This document shows, piece by piece, positions 7,579 to 16,430 of a DNA stretch of 30,943 nucleotides; positions within the stretch are counted from its first letter, which is position 1, and each line of letters starts with the position of its first letter. Below the pieces are notes generated by a model. That model saw only the letters and a program-made list of their open reading frames with translations. It did no database searches and had not been told where the DNA came from. A program made the position numbers and the translations under genes. This DNA is from Thermoprotei archaeon (lineage in GTDB: Archaea; Thermoproteota; Thermoprotei; Thermofilales; B15-G2). The DNA lies in contig QMRV01000025.1 of assembly GCA_003649445.1 (NCBI GenBank), positions 1 to 30,943 on the forward strand, in the 5' to 3' direction.

Positions 7579-10200
7579 GTGTTTAGGAAGATAGCTGTCT
7601 TTACTCTTTTAATTATTTCAATTACGTGCTATTTCACATACTCGCAGCCTAAAGTATATTTGAGTATAGGTAAGAGGGGCGTCTTGGATCTATCTGTATT
7701 AGGCGAGAAAATAGAGCTCGTGAATACTGGTATTCTCTGGGTGCGCGAGTATACTAGAGTTTTAGGTGGAGTAAACTTGCTTAAATTTTCTCCTAAATTA
7801 GTTAAAGGTAAATGTTTCCTGAAAATTAGTGGGACTTCAGTGAATATTAGTTTAAGTGAGTCTAGTAAAGCTGTAGTTAAGCTAGGTGAGTGCAGTGTGG
7901 AGGGAGAACTACTTTATGTTTTTACAGCGCTTTCCTCTGGATGGAACGGCTTTATTGATGCTGGTGGTGGGCCTTTAGCTGAAGTATGGTGTGTATGGAC
8001 TTTGAGTAGTGGTAAGAAAGTCTATGAGAGGCTTCTCGTTCCTTCGGGAAGTACTCCTGTTCCGCGTAGATACTCTAATTTTACTGAAGCTCCTGTGGAC
8101 GCTGTTAAAGCTGAAGTATACTTAGTTGCTGTTTCGCCTAAAACTCTTAGAGCATCTACATGGATCTATGTTGAGTCCCCGGCTTTAATTAAGGCTCCTC
8201 TTGAAGCCTACTGGCGTCCAGTTATGTTTACTCAATTTATTGATGAAGATGGCTGGAAAGTGCTTATAGGAGAACTCGATGAAGTAGTTTACTGGCTTAG
8301 AGTAAGGAACTTGGGGGAATATGCTTTAATTGAAGTAGTTCTCGAAAATAAGGCTTCGTATAGTAGAGCACTGGATGTAGGAGTTTTTATTCCACTTAAG
8401 CCGGAGAACTGGGTTATGTGGATTGATCCTAGGACTGCTGTTCCACTGATCCAGAAGACTTATGGCCGGTTAGTGAACTCTCTTGTCTCAGGAGGATATC
8501 TGCCTATTTCTCTCTACCCTGTTTCAGCTGTATCATCAGAGTCTGTGTGCTTAGGTTTAGGTATTCCGCTAACACATCCTGAGCACTATGTTTTCGCATA
8601 TTTCCCTGGAATAGGATACGGCGTGTTTTTTGAAGTAGCTCTCACAGAGAGAAATACGAAGCACTCTAAGGCCGTTTTAAAGCTTGAGCTCTACGGTACT
8701 TCAGGTGGACTGCGAGAAATTATTGCCGATTACTATAGTCTCCACTTAGAGTGGTTTACTCCGAGTATAAACATTACTTTAAGCAAGTGCAACTATAGTG
8801 AAGGACTACAGGGTTTTGCTCAGGGATGGTTTGAGTCGCCGTCGCTGGCACGCAAGTATAGAGAATTGACAGAGGAAGGAGCCTATTTAGCTGAATATAT
8901 TTTGCCTTGGGAATACGAGCCAGTTACACGCATTGCTGTCTCTAGTCCTCCGCCGAGCTACTGGTATTCAGTGAAGCTTATGGAGAAGCCTCTTATTGAG
9001 CAAGGCAGAAGAATTCTTAAAGCTAAAGTAGCGCTCGCTACTTGTCCACGTGACGAGAACGGGTACCCGCTGGTAGTTAAGGTAGTAAGAGGCCCCAACT
9101 ACAGGCCAAGTGAATGGGTTCCTAAAATACCGATGAACCCTGACCCTGATTTGCCCGGCTATAATGTGTGGAACTATACTGTAGACGTTGTTTCTGCAGC
9201 CATTAGAACCGTAAAAGAGTACGGCTACAGTCTCAGTGGAGTAGAGTTAGACAACTTTATGGCTAGATCAGGGTGCCTCGACTTCAGAAAAGAGGCTATA
9301 GAGGCATGTAACTACAATCTCGTATACGACCCTAATACCTTTAAGCCAGCAGTCCACTTGTCCTATACTGCCGTAGAGTATTTGGCTCGCTTAAAGAAAT
9401 GGATTAAAGAAAATATTCCAGGTGGAGGACTTACTGGAAACTTTGTTGCCGAAGGCTACGCTAACTTCGGGCTCCCTTACTTAGATGCACTGCCATTTGA
9501 GTGCTCGCCGCGCTTTAACTGGGGTGACGTAGAGCTACTTTATCGCCGATTTGCTGCCGGATATAAGCCAGTACTAGGTTTTCTAGCCTACCGAGGAAAT
9601 AAAAGCGAAGTCCTTGAAGAGTACGTTGAGACACTGATCTTCTACGGCATTATGCCTTCACTCAAAGACCAAGACAGACAGCTGTTAATAGAAAACGCAG
9701 CTTTATTCGAGAAACTATTTCAAGTATATAAAGCGCTACAGAAAGCGAGCTGGCGGCCAGTAACATTAGCTAAAGTAAATAGTCCTTTAATAGTAGAGCA
9801 GTTTGGCGAGTGGCCTCAACTATATTTCACGGTACACAATCCCTCAAATACTTCAGCTCCACTAGTACTCGAAGTAGATTTGAAAACACTAAACAATAAT
9901 ACAAAGGTCGATGTTAAAGTAATATGGGGTGAAGTAAGTGTTAAAGTATTTGTTAAAGAAGATAAGCTCGTACTCGAGGCAAGTGAACTGAAGCCTAAGA
10001 AAACAGCAGTATTTTTGCTAACTAAAGCTACTGGCGAAGAAGCATTGACTAAAGCACAGGGAGCTCGAAGTAGTTTCGAAGAAAAGTCTTTTAGTAGAGT
10101 TTACTGGAGTAAGGCTGCAGTGTTATCGGGTTTAATAGTCTTGATTTTGGCTACAGTGTACTTCTTTTTAAAGAGAAAAGTCCTTAAGAAGTACTCGTAG
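7579..10200 (+). CDS. Large exported, membrane-anchored protein, possibly glycoside hydrolase-like (873 aa)
   Basis: The protein has an N-terminal signal peptide (hydrophobic residues about 6-20), a very long outer region rich in Trp, Tyr and aromatic-Pro motifs, and a single C-terminal membrane segment (about 845-866) followed by a basic tail (FLKRKVLKKYS). This is an ecto-domain anchored by its C-terminus. Stretches such as GVELDNFMARSG and the following segments look like strand ends of a TIM-barrel hydrolase, with Asp and Glu in positions that could be catalytic, followed by a beta-sandwich. I do not recognise a named family, and the enzymatic reading is inference. The GH130-like gene at 12881 is compatible with carbohydrate use nearby. 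GTG at 7579 places the signal peptide at the N-terminus. Base use shifts along the gene from G/T-rich to A/C-rich. Confidence 0.75.
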   Translation: MFRKIAVFTLLIISITCYFTYSQPKVYLSIGKRGVLDLSVLGEKIELVNTGILWVREYTRVLGGVNLLKFSPKLVKGKCFLKISGTSVNISLSESSKAVVKLGECSVEGELLYVFTALSSGWNGFIDAGGGPLAEVWCVWTLSSGKKVYERLLVPSGSTPVPRRYSNFTEAPVDAVKAEVYLVAVSPKTLRASTWIYVESPALIKAPLEAYWRPVMFTQFIDEDGWKVLIGELDEVVYWLRVRNLGEYALIEVVLENKASYSRALDVGVFIPLKPENWVMWIDPRTAVPLIQKTYGRLVNSLVSGGYLPISLYPVSAVSSESVCLGLGIPLTHPEHYVFAYFPGIGYGVFFEVALTERNTKHSKAVLKLELYGTSGGLREIIADYYSLHLEWFTPSINITLSKCNYSEGLQGFAQGWFESPSLARKYRELTEEGAYLAEYILPWEYEPVTRIAVSSPPPSYWYSVKLMEKPLIEQGRRILKAKVALATCPRDENGYPLVVKVVRGPNYRPSEWVPKIPMNPDPDLPGYNVWNYTVDVVSAAIRTVKEYGYSLSGVELDNFMARSGCLDFRKEAIEACNYNLVYDPNTFKPAVHLSYTAVEYLARLKKWIKENIPGGGLTGNFVAEGYANFGLPYLDALPFECSPRFNWGDVELLYRRFAAGYKPVLGFLAYRGNKSEVLEEYVETLIFYGIMPSLKDQDRQLLIENAALFEKLFQVYKALQKASWRPVTLAKVNSPLIVEQFGEWPQLYFTVHNPSNTSAPLVLEVDLKTLNNNTKVDVKVIWGEVSVKVFVKEDKLVLEASELKPKKTAVFLLTKATGEEALTKAQGARSSFEEKSFSRVYWSKAAVLSGLIVLILATVYFFLKRKVLKKYS

Positions 10201-10267
10201 TATTTTAATTTCTTGGACTATGTGACACTGTAATAAGTTTTATTAATTTTTTTGTGAAGGATTTTCT

Positions 10268-10482
10268 GTGTCGAAACTCTTGCTTAAGAAGATTTCTTGC
10301 CCTAAGTGCAAAATTATTTTTAAGTTAATTTAAGTAAAGTTAGTCGTGATACTTTAGAGAGATATAGTATAGGCTCTCTTGCATTTAATCATGGAGACCA
10401 TGTTGTAGTTGTCTATATTGATTCTAGTAGAGAAATAAGAGGAGGAGAAACTTTTCCTGTAGTTGAAGCTAAGGTCCCTTAA
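10268..10482 (+). pseudogene. Frameshifted N-terminal part of a zinc-ribbon protein
   Basis: A GTG at 10268 opens SKLLLKKISCPKCKIIF, a half zinc ribbon (C-P-x-C), which ends at a TAA near 10330. In the next frame the protein continues as SRDTLERYSIGSLAFNHG then DHVVVVYIDSSREIRGGE and stops at 10480-10482. One more base shift would join it to the open frame that leads without a stop into the gene at 10530 (TLTIVPVPREKKEM). I therefore think 10268-11123 was one protein: zinc ribbon, beta-domain, HTH. Two frameshifts now separate the parts. Confidence 0.6.
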
Positions 10483-10529
10483 TACTCGGTACTCTCACTA
10501 TAGTCCCTGTTCCACGAGAGAAAAAAGAA

Positions 10530-11123
10530 ATGCCTCCGCTTAACAAGCTCGAAAGAGAAGAACTGGCTGTACTGGTGCAGTGTGATGGTAAGAGAAGTGT
10601 CCACGAAATAGCCGATATGCTTGGAATGAGTATTGGTAAGTTGTTGAGTAAAATACAGAAGCATACTTCGCCTACTATAGCTGCTATAAGCGGCCGTCTT
10701 CTCTTGACAGCACTTATAGCTGAAATCAGGATAAGGTTCCCTACTCGAGAAGACGCTGTAAAGAGACTGTTTGAGTGGGGAGTATTTTGTGGAGGAATAT
10801 GGATGGCTGAGTCTGCTAAGCCAGATGTATTGAAGAAACTTTGGCCTAAAGACGAAAACCCTGATAAAATATGTAGCTTTATTGAAACTATAGGCCAGGT
10901 AGCCTGGTATCTTCAAGCAGGCTATGTGCCTAAAGTAGAGACGAAAGTCGTTGACTTCAAGGAGGGATTTGCTGTTAAAGCAGTTATTATAGACGATAAT
11001 CCTCAAAGCACAATGAATATTGATGTACCTTACCCACACGCAATAGCTGCTGGAGGCTATGAAGGCGTAAATAACTCTGCGTACAATTTCATAGAAATAT
11101 TGGATAAATGGTATGCGCTTTGA
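10530..11123 (+). CDS. HTH-containing hypothetical protein, possibly the C-terminal part of a broken gene
   Basis: A frame of 197 aa. Residues about 7-45 look like a winged or simple helix-turn-helix (LNKLEREELAVLVQCDG then RSVHEIADMLGMSIGKLLS). The rest is a mixed alpha/beta domain I do not recognise. The ATG at 10530 is preceded by in-frame codons without a stop back to 10473, and the adjacent upstream frames encode a zinc ribbon, so the true gene may start at 10268 and be frameshifted (see that entry). Downstream, after the TGA at 11121-11123, reading-frame pieces continue to about 11272 (RNSTRVLVGYTVQRKIPLDL, then VVKVIEADEPEFFKIIS), suggesting yet more decay at the 3' side. It may therefore be a pseudogene fragment rather than a working gene. 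Confidence 0.5.
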   Translation: MPPLNKLEREELAVLVQCDGKRSVHEIADMLGMSIGKLLSKIQKHTSPTIAAISGRLLLTALIAEIRIRFPTREDAVKRLFEWGVFCGGIWMAESAKPDVLKKLWPKDENPDKICSFIETIGQVAWYLQAGYVPKVETKVVDFKEGFAVKAVIIDDNPQSTMNIDVPYPHAIAAGGYEGVNNSAYNFIEILDKWYAL

Positions 11124-11388
11124 AGACCTCTGTACAGAAACAGTACTAGAGTTTTAGTAGGGTATACTGTTCAGAGAAAAATACCTCTCGACCTGTAGTT
11201 AAAGTTATTGAAGCCGATGAGCCAGAGTTCTTTAAAATTATTTCACTCGAAGACTCAGATAGCTTCCTGTGAAAATATATTGGAGTAAGTATTTTCAGGT
11301 AATTTCTCCTGTTTTATCAGTGTCTAGTAAATAGTACAGTTTGTACACATGCATAGATTTATTGCTCTATTAACTGCTCTTTTTCTGG
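11124..11388 (+). other. Decayed coding remnant and intergenic DNA
   Basis: The first 150 bases read as protein in two frames: RNSTRVLVGYTVQRKIPLDL directly after the stop of the preceding gene, then PVVKVIEADEPEFFKIIS ending at TGA 11270-11272. They look like the remains of the 3' end of the broken gene upstream or of a neighbour. From 11273 to 11388 I see only AT-rich DNA with the promoter of the next gene. Confidence 0.4.
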
Positions 11389-12879
11389 GTGAAAAATTTG
11401 AGAAAATATTTGAGGTATAAAATGGGGCTACTAGTAGCTCTCACGACTTTACTGTACCTAGCGCTCTTTGCTTCAGCTTGCTTTAGTCCAGCCGACAATT
11501 ACGCTGTAGAAGCAGTATTGAATAAGCCGGGTGTAGTTTACGATGTCTCTAAATTAGAGAAAATTGAAGGAGTGCAGAAAGTGCATTACGGGTACTGGGC
11601 GAAAATAGCTTATGCTTATAAGAGTCACTATAATCCTAATCTAATTGTAGTGGTATCTATTCAAGGACTAAAATACGCTAATATAGGCTCTAAACCGGCT
11701 TTAAGTATATCTATAAGAAACTACAGTGTATCGATTGTAGAAATAGTGTCTAAAATTAAGGAATCTTCCTTAAATTGGAGAAAAGACCTTAAGGTATACG
11801 ACTCTGTCGCTGTATGTATTTTCTCTAAGAAAATAGGAGTGTGTGAAGTGAGAACGGAAATTAAAGTAAAAGCTTCTGCTGCAAATACATCTGATATAGA
11901 TTTCACGCTATGGATTATTAAGCTTAATAAACCTGAGCCTACTCTCGCCAAAGAAATTAAAAGTGAAGTAGATTCTCTGCTGAAAACAATAGGTTTGAGT
12001 GCTTTACGTAATTTTATTAAAGATAAAGCTATTGAAAATGCTTTAACGGGAGAAGCTTCTGTTCAAAAAGAATACATAGCTATTAGAATACAGATACCAG
12101 TTAAGGCTTTAGTTGAAGTAGTGACTGTATACTCTTATGGCACTACATATTCTTCAGAAAAACTTAATGTAAGTAAACTGAATGTAGATAAGGTTAAAGA
12201 CCTTGGCTGGAAAATACTAGCTGAGAGAGCTGGTAAAAACTACATTGCGTTCATTTTAGTAAAAGAGCTAGAGAAAGTTAGAATTTCTTTGAGTGGTAAA
12301 GGCTTTAATAATACTGTTGTCCTCGAGTTTAAGGTTGTTGGCTCAAACAATTTAACTGAAAGCATTTTAAATGAATTCAGAAAAGTTCTTAGTGTAATAG
12401 GGCTTGACTCTAAGCTAGTTAATGGAAGCTGTTTCGAGAAATACTCTGAGTCTACTGGATGCCGTTTTGTGCCTGCAGTGAACATGAGTGAGAGTGACTT
12501 GAAGAAGGCTCTTGAAGTAGAGTTGAAGTGGCTTATTGAAAATAAAGTTGTTTTAGGTTTAGGCGAAAAAGATGTAGAGGAAATAGCTGCGTCTGCGAAA
12601 ATGGGGTATGCTGGCTGGAATAGTAGACTAGTGTGGTATAACGGCAAGTGGATACCCTACTTTAAGATACCTAACGCGGCTCTAGTAAGATGTCTTAGTT
12701 CTCCGCCAGCAATATTTACTCAAGTAGAGTACGGCGAAAGCCCGCCAACTGGACAGCAGGGAGAAAAGGTTTCAGAAAAGCCTTTGGGCTTCTGGTATGT
12801 GCACTTACTTATCTTAGCTACGGCTGTAGTCGCTGCGATTATCGCGTACTATATTGCTAGAAAAAAGCTTTCTCTGTAG
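11389..12879 (+). CDS. Exported membrane-anchored protein of unknown function (496 aa)
   Basis: I do not recognise the family. An N-terminal hydrophobic segment (about residues 13-32, ending in FASACFSPAD) acts as a signal or anchor. A large Lys/Val/Ser-rich outer domain follows. It contains what may be repeated units: two long alpha/beta stretches each end in a tract like EFRKVLSVIGLDSKL or SEVDSLLKTIGLSAL. A C-terminal membrane helix (about 470-488) precedes a short basic tail (RKKLSL). The arrangement matches the protein at 7579. GTG at 11389 is chosen; the TTG at 11398 is a weaker option. The gene converges with the GH130-like gene and ends 2 bases from it. Confidence 0.7.
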   Translation: MKNLRKYLRYKMGLLVALTTLLYLALFASACFSPADNYAVEAVLNKPGVVYDVSKLEKIEGVQKVHYGYWAKIAYAYKSHYNPNLIVVVSIQGLKYANIGSKPALSISIRNYSVSIVEIVSKIKESSLNWRKDLKVYDSVAVCIFSKKIGVCEVRTEIKVKASAANTSDIDFTLWIIKLNKPEPTLAKEIKSEVDSLLKTIGLSALRNFIKDKAIENALTGEASVQKEYIAIRIQIPVKALVEVVTVYSYGTTYSSEKLNVSKLNVDKVKDLGWKILAERAGKNYIAFILVKELEKVRISLSGKGFNNTVVLEFKVVGSNNLTESILNEFRKVLSVIGLDSKLVNGSCFEKYSESTGCRFVPAVNMSESDLKKALEVELKWLIENKVVLGLGEKDVEEIAASAKMGYAGWNSRLVWYNGKWIPYFKIPNAALVRCLSSPPAIFTQVEYGESPPTGQQGEKVSEKPLGFWYVHLLILATAVVAAIIAYYIARKKLSL

Positions 12880-12880
12880 T

Positions 12881-13921
12881 CTATTTAGGTGTTTTCTTGA
12901 GTGAGTCTAGTACCTTATCTATTTCTGCGGCAAAGAAGCCTATTGCATAGTCGCTTACTCCTCCAACCCAAATAAGCCACTCTTTGTACTTAATTAAGCC
13001 GTCACCGAATATAACTAGTGGTCTATCGCCGTATTCTTCTGCTAGGCCTTTGGGTGCAAGAATGTAGTTGGATACTGCTTCTAACTCGCCGTCGGAGTTT
13101 ACTAAAGCTACTCCGTTTCGATAAGAGTAATCGGATCTTACTACTGCGTGCCATCCTACTAAATACTCGTTGCTCGATATTTTAACAGCATTAGTTGACC
13201 AGCCTACTTTTGCTTCCCACTCTTCGTTTACCAGAATAGGCTCGAGGCTAGTTAAGTGAATCGACAATTCGTCTAAGTCGGCTAGAGACTTCCAGGCTAC
13301 TTTTATTCCCCTGATATCCGGCCTTACTAATAGAACACTTTCTTTCCTATGGTCTAGTAGAGCACTGTCTTTCATTGATTTAGGTAAGTATTTTTCGTCG
13401 CCATGGATTATAGAGAAGTAGCCTCTTTTAAGCAACGTTAACTGTTTATCGAAGACAGCAAATCCTAGGAAATCTTTTCTCTCGAGTACTTCTGGAGCTT
13501 TTTCATAGTAGCCTTTACCAGTGTATAGGATAAAGTACTTGTCCTCGCTGAAGCTCGCTCTAGCGTCTTCGCATCCAAGAAATTCCCAAAGACTTTTAGG
13601 CCACAGTACTATTTTAGCTTCAATTTTCTCAGGCTTACTGCCTTCAAGTAAATCATCTATATTTAGCTCAAAGTACCCTATACTCGACACGTACTTATAG
13701 TAGTCGAAAATAACTCTGGGAAAAACACGTACTTTGTCTCCTACAACAACAGCCCCTGGATTAAAGAACGATACAGGCTTTCTCCTGTAGTTGACTATAG
13801 TTACGTCTTCAGGACCTATGTACAGCAGTCGTTTAAAAAGATCTGTTGTCTCAGGCTTCCTTAAACCTCTTTTAGCTGAGAGAGACTTTTTGGCTTTCTC
13901 AAACAAGCAGTCTTCGATCAC
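12881..13921 (-). CDS. GH130-like beta-propeller glycosidase/phosphorylase
   Basis: Protein of 346 aa with the five-bladed propeller signatures of glycoside hydrolase family 130: FNPGAVVVGDKVRVFPRV early, GCEDARASF (family usually G-x-E-D-P-R, with the Asp as catalytic acid), then EEWEAKVGWSTNAVKI and YLVGWHAV, and near the end WLIWVGGVSDYAIGFFAAEI, matching the last-blade motif. GH130 enzymes break beta-mannosides, often by phosphorolysis, in the cytoplasm. The Pro-to-Ala change in DAR and the diverged phosphate-contact residues leave open whether this is a phosphorylase or a hydrolase. ATG at 13921 starts the frame. It may be linked to glycan turnover with the exported protein at 7579; that is inference. 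Confidence 0.8.
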   Translation of the reverse strand: MIEDCLFEKAKKSLSAKRGLRKPETTDLFKRLLYIGPEDVTIVNYRRKPVSFFNPGAVVVGDKVRVFPRVIFDYYKYVSSIGYFELNIDDLLEGSKPEKIEAKIVLWPKSLWEFLGCEDARASFSEDKYFILYTGKGYYEKAPEVLERKDFLGFAVFDKQLTLLKRGYFSIIHGDEKYLPKSMKDSALLDHRKESVLLVRPDIRGIKVAWKSLADLDELSIHLTSLEPILVNEEWEAKVGWSTNAVKISSNEYLVGWHAVVRSDYSYRNGVALVNSDGELEAVSNYILAPKGLAEEYGDRPLVIFGDGLIKYKEWLIWVGGVSDYAIGFFAAEIDKVLDSLKKTPK

Positions 13922-13990
13922 AGTCCCGCGCCCTCTCCTATTTACTTCACTGTGAACACGGTTTAAATAACTGACTACATTAAGTCTTCT

Positions 13991-14569
13991 TTAAACATAG
14001 AATATTAGAATAACTACTACAGCTACTGGAGCAATAATATTATGTAGAATAACATAATATGCTAAAAACATCGATAAAGTTATAAAACATATAAAATTAT
14101 TCAACGCCATTGCAGCCAGTATTAAAGACAGAGAAAACAGCAACACTAGTATACAGTTTACTGCAAGAGTTCTTAGCCAACAGTAGTCGTGTACTTTAAC
14201 CTCAATATCTATTTTCTCCAGAAGACTCGAGAACAGCGGAACTGTAAAGAAAATAGTGCCTGATGAAGCTAAAACACCTGTAATAAATCTAGTCCAGTTA
14301 TTTCTCCAGCCTAGTCCATAGAGCTGTAGAACACCGTCAATAGCTAAAGGAGCTGTGAACAAAATAGTGTCGAGTACTCCAATAGTCTTTTTACTACACT
14401 TAAAAATAAAGGGTAGTACTAAATAGGCGAAGAAGGCACCTACGTACACTCCAGTACACCTGGAACATACAGGAAGCTTAAATCCAGCAATATAGAAGCT
14501 TCTTTCAGGGAGCTGGTGGCAGAAAAAGCTACAAATATAGTAAAGAAAAGAAATTATCCAATTAATCAC
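13991..14569 (-). CDS. DUF2085 membrane protein
   Basis: Protein of 192 aa with the DUF2085 signature near its N-terminus: FFCHQLPERSFYIAGFKLPV followed by CSRCTGVYVG, i.e. C-H-Q...C-x2-C, then several membrane helices. The function of the family is unknown; the Cys/His set suggests a metal or redox site at the membrane. GTG at 14569 lies two bases after the stop of the small membrane protein gene upstream, so the two are almost certainly co-transcribed and translated together. The 3' end is very A/C-rich on the + strand. Confidence 0.88.
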   Translation of the reverse strand: MINWIISFLYYICSFFCHQLPERSFYIAGFKLPVCSRCTGVYVGAFFAYLVLPFIFKCSKKTIGVLDTILFTAPLAIDGVLQLYGLGWRNNWTRFITGVLASSGTIFFTVPLFSSLLEKIDIEVKVHDYCWLRTLAVNCILVLLFSLSLILAAMALNNFICFITLSMFLAYYVILHNIIAPVAVVVILIFYV

Positions 14570-14571
14570 TC

Positions 14572-14841
14572 TTAGCTAGGTGGCGGTGGTGGAGGCGGAG
14601 GCGGCTGCTCTTCTTTGCGCTCACCTTTCCTCACAATCAAGTAGACTATGAGGCCTATAATACCTGTTAACAGTACTACTAGTAACCATAAGACAGCGTT
14701 TTCTCCTCGCTTTTTAGCGTCTTTGTAAACCCATACTGCTAAGACGATCCAGACAATGAATATTATGGCGTAGACAACGAAGCATACGCCTAGTGCTAGC
14801 CACTCGCCGTTTCTGAACAAGGGCATTAGATCTAAGACCAT
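14572..14841 (-). CDS. Small membrane protein with two helices and a polyproline tail (89 aa)
   Basis: Two membrane helices (about 17-40 and 50-70) are joined by a short basic loop, WVYKDAKKRGENAVLW, then a charged linker and a tail of nine prolines. The W-V-Y-K-D-A loop between two helices is typical of short archaeal and bacterial membrane proteins resembling the phospholipase D N-terminal region. The start ATG at 14841 is supported by GGTGA four bases upstream. It heads an operon with the DUF2085 gene. The proline tail could serve as a docking segment; that is inference. Confidence 0.8.
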   Translation of the reverse strand: MVLDLMPLFRNGEWLALGVCFVVYAIIFIVWIVLAVWVYKDAKKRGENAVLWLLVVLLTGIIGLIVYLIVRKGERKEEQPPPPPPPPPS

Positions 14842-15101
14842 GTTTTCACCTTACCTACCACTATACCAGAAAATATATAAAGATTTCTCTAGCATAGGCA
14901 AAGTAATCAAATACAACTTATCTACCATAAACAATCTTAAAGAAACTAAAATATTGGCCATAAAACTCGCTAAAATACTTCAAGATAACACATAAAAACT
15001 CTCTACTCAAGTACTTCTTTTGCTATAAAGCAGACTTAACTTAAATAACGGGAAACATCCAATAGAAAAACTTATATTTGAGTAATTTAGGGTTACGTAA
15101 A

Positions 15102-16418
15102 ATGAATTACGTAATATATCGCACAGAAGTCCTAGACATATCTAAAATACCTGGCTGGATACTTATTTACGGCAGAAGAAAAGTAGGAAAAACATTTCTC
15201 GTCAAAAACTTTATTCCACACGACGAATATTTTCTCGTCAGACGAGACCTCACAATAGTATCTAGTAAAGGCGAAAAACTGAGATACAGCGAGTTCCTTA
15301 AAAAGTCTGTAGACTTCTAAAAGAAGAACACACAGTTGTAGTCGACGAGTTCCAGCTCTGTTTCTCCGGTTTTTGGGTGGGGTTTTCTTTGAGAGAGGTC
15401 TGGTTTCATTCCCCTCTCTTCATTGAAAACGCCCACCCGCATCCCGGAGGCTGGGGGTTTCGTCACGGGAGTCGGGTCAGTTCTGACTAGATAGCGTCTC
15501 TCCTAGGGACTAGTATCGACGTATAGACTAGAGCCGGTGAAGCCAGCAGACATACTAGTCTATTTCAGCAAAAAAGTAGATCCAGTACACGCAGTTGAAC
15601 TAGCTCCAATTATGAGAGAACCATGGCTACTCAAATACCTAACCATATATAAAGGCGACACAGTAAGCTTACTCTATGAAATCATTAAGCTAAATATATA
15701 CACTATAAAAAGCTTGATAGGGGAAATATTCACTGAAGAAGAAAGAGAACTCTCAGCCAAATACGAAGCAATACTAACTGCAGTAGCTTCAGGCAACTGG
15801 AGCACTAAGCAAATAACATCAATTCTCTTCAACAAAGGACTAGTAGACAGGCCAGACACAGGCCTAGTAAGACAATACATTATAAACTTAATAGAAATGA
15901 ATCTACTAGAAAGCACACCAATACTAAACAAAAGAGAAAAATATATTAAAATAGCTTCACCAATAATAGACCTCTACTACTACCTCAACGATAAATACAA
16001 TTTAGAAGAAGAAAACATGCCGCCTTTAAGCGAAATAAGAGACCTACTTAAAACAAAACTATCGCTATACATACAAGACTATATAGCACAACTACTTTCA
16101 CAAATCTACGAAGCCAAAATAAACTACTACATCACACCTTCACTAGAAATAGACTTCATATTAACTAAAAAGAGAAAAGTATTAGCGGTAGGCGAAGTAA
16201 AGTGGAGAACAAAACTACTACTGAAAATAATTAAAGAATTCCTTGAAAAAACATCGAAAATACCAGCAGAAAAAAGAATACTAATAACAAAAACACAGCC
16301 CTACAAGAAACCAGAAAATATCAAGGTATACTCGCCCACAGACCTAGTAAAAGAAGCAGAAAAATGGATACTAAAAACATATGGGCAAGTACCTCTACAT
16401 AAGCTACAAGCAACATAG
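15102..16418 (+). pseudogene. Broken STAND ATPase with C-terminal nuclease (archaeal ATPase/DUF234), interrupted by IS605-type right end
   Basis: Homologous along its length to the intact gene at 27673-28953. The N-terminal part (ATG 15102, with CTTATATTT about 28 bases upstream) has Walker A GRRKVGKTF but stops at 15320. A frame change gives Walker B TVVVDEFQ (about 15334-15354), directly followed by about 140 foreign bases (15356-15495). The gene then resumes as SLL, one extra G, then GLVSTYRLEPVKPADILVYF, aligning without gaps to GLVKPVKIDLVDEREILVEL of the intact copy. From 15537 on the frame is open to 16418 and keeps the nuclease motif (EIDF...VGEVKW). About 35-40 codons after Walker B are lost or replaced. 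At least two frameshifts plus the insertion make it non-functional as one protein. These ATPases act as signalling NTPases, often in defence. Confidence 0.92.
15356..15495 (-). mobile_element. Solo right end of an IS200/IS605 (TnpB-type) element with a long hairpin
   Basis: This block interrupts the ATPase gene and is richer in G+C than its surroundings. It contains a nested hairpin: 15375-15387 (GGGTGGGGTTTTC) pairs with 15425-15438, and AGAGAGG at 15392-15398 pairs with CCTCTCT at 15413-15419. On the minus strand the loop reads GAATGAAACCAGAC. The end of the tnpB remnant at 19353 has the same design: CACTC, then GAATGAAACCTGAC, then GAGTG. The shared core inside a stem marks both as right ends of related elements. 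In TnpB systems the right end encodes the 3' part of the omega-RNA scaffold, so this may be a stranded omega-RNA end. No transposase gene is attached. Confidence 0.7.
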
Positions 16419-16430
16419 ACTACTGCACAC

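Noticed and set aside
10479..11039. Open frame of 186 aa on the minus strand opposite the HTH gene
   Set aside because: Its translation is rich in Tyr, Phe, Ser and His and has no domain; the + strand frame has a normal composition and a helix-turn-helix.
15078..15101. TTG 15078 as the start of the broken ATPase
   Set aside because: ATG 15102 aligns with the start of the intact paralog and has a TATA box at the right distance.
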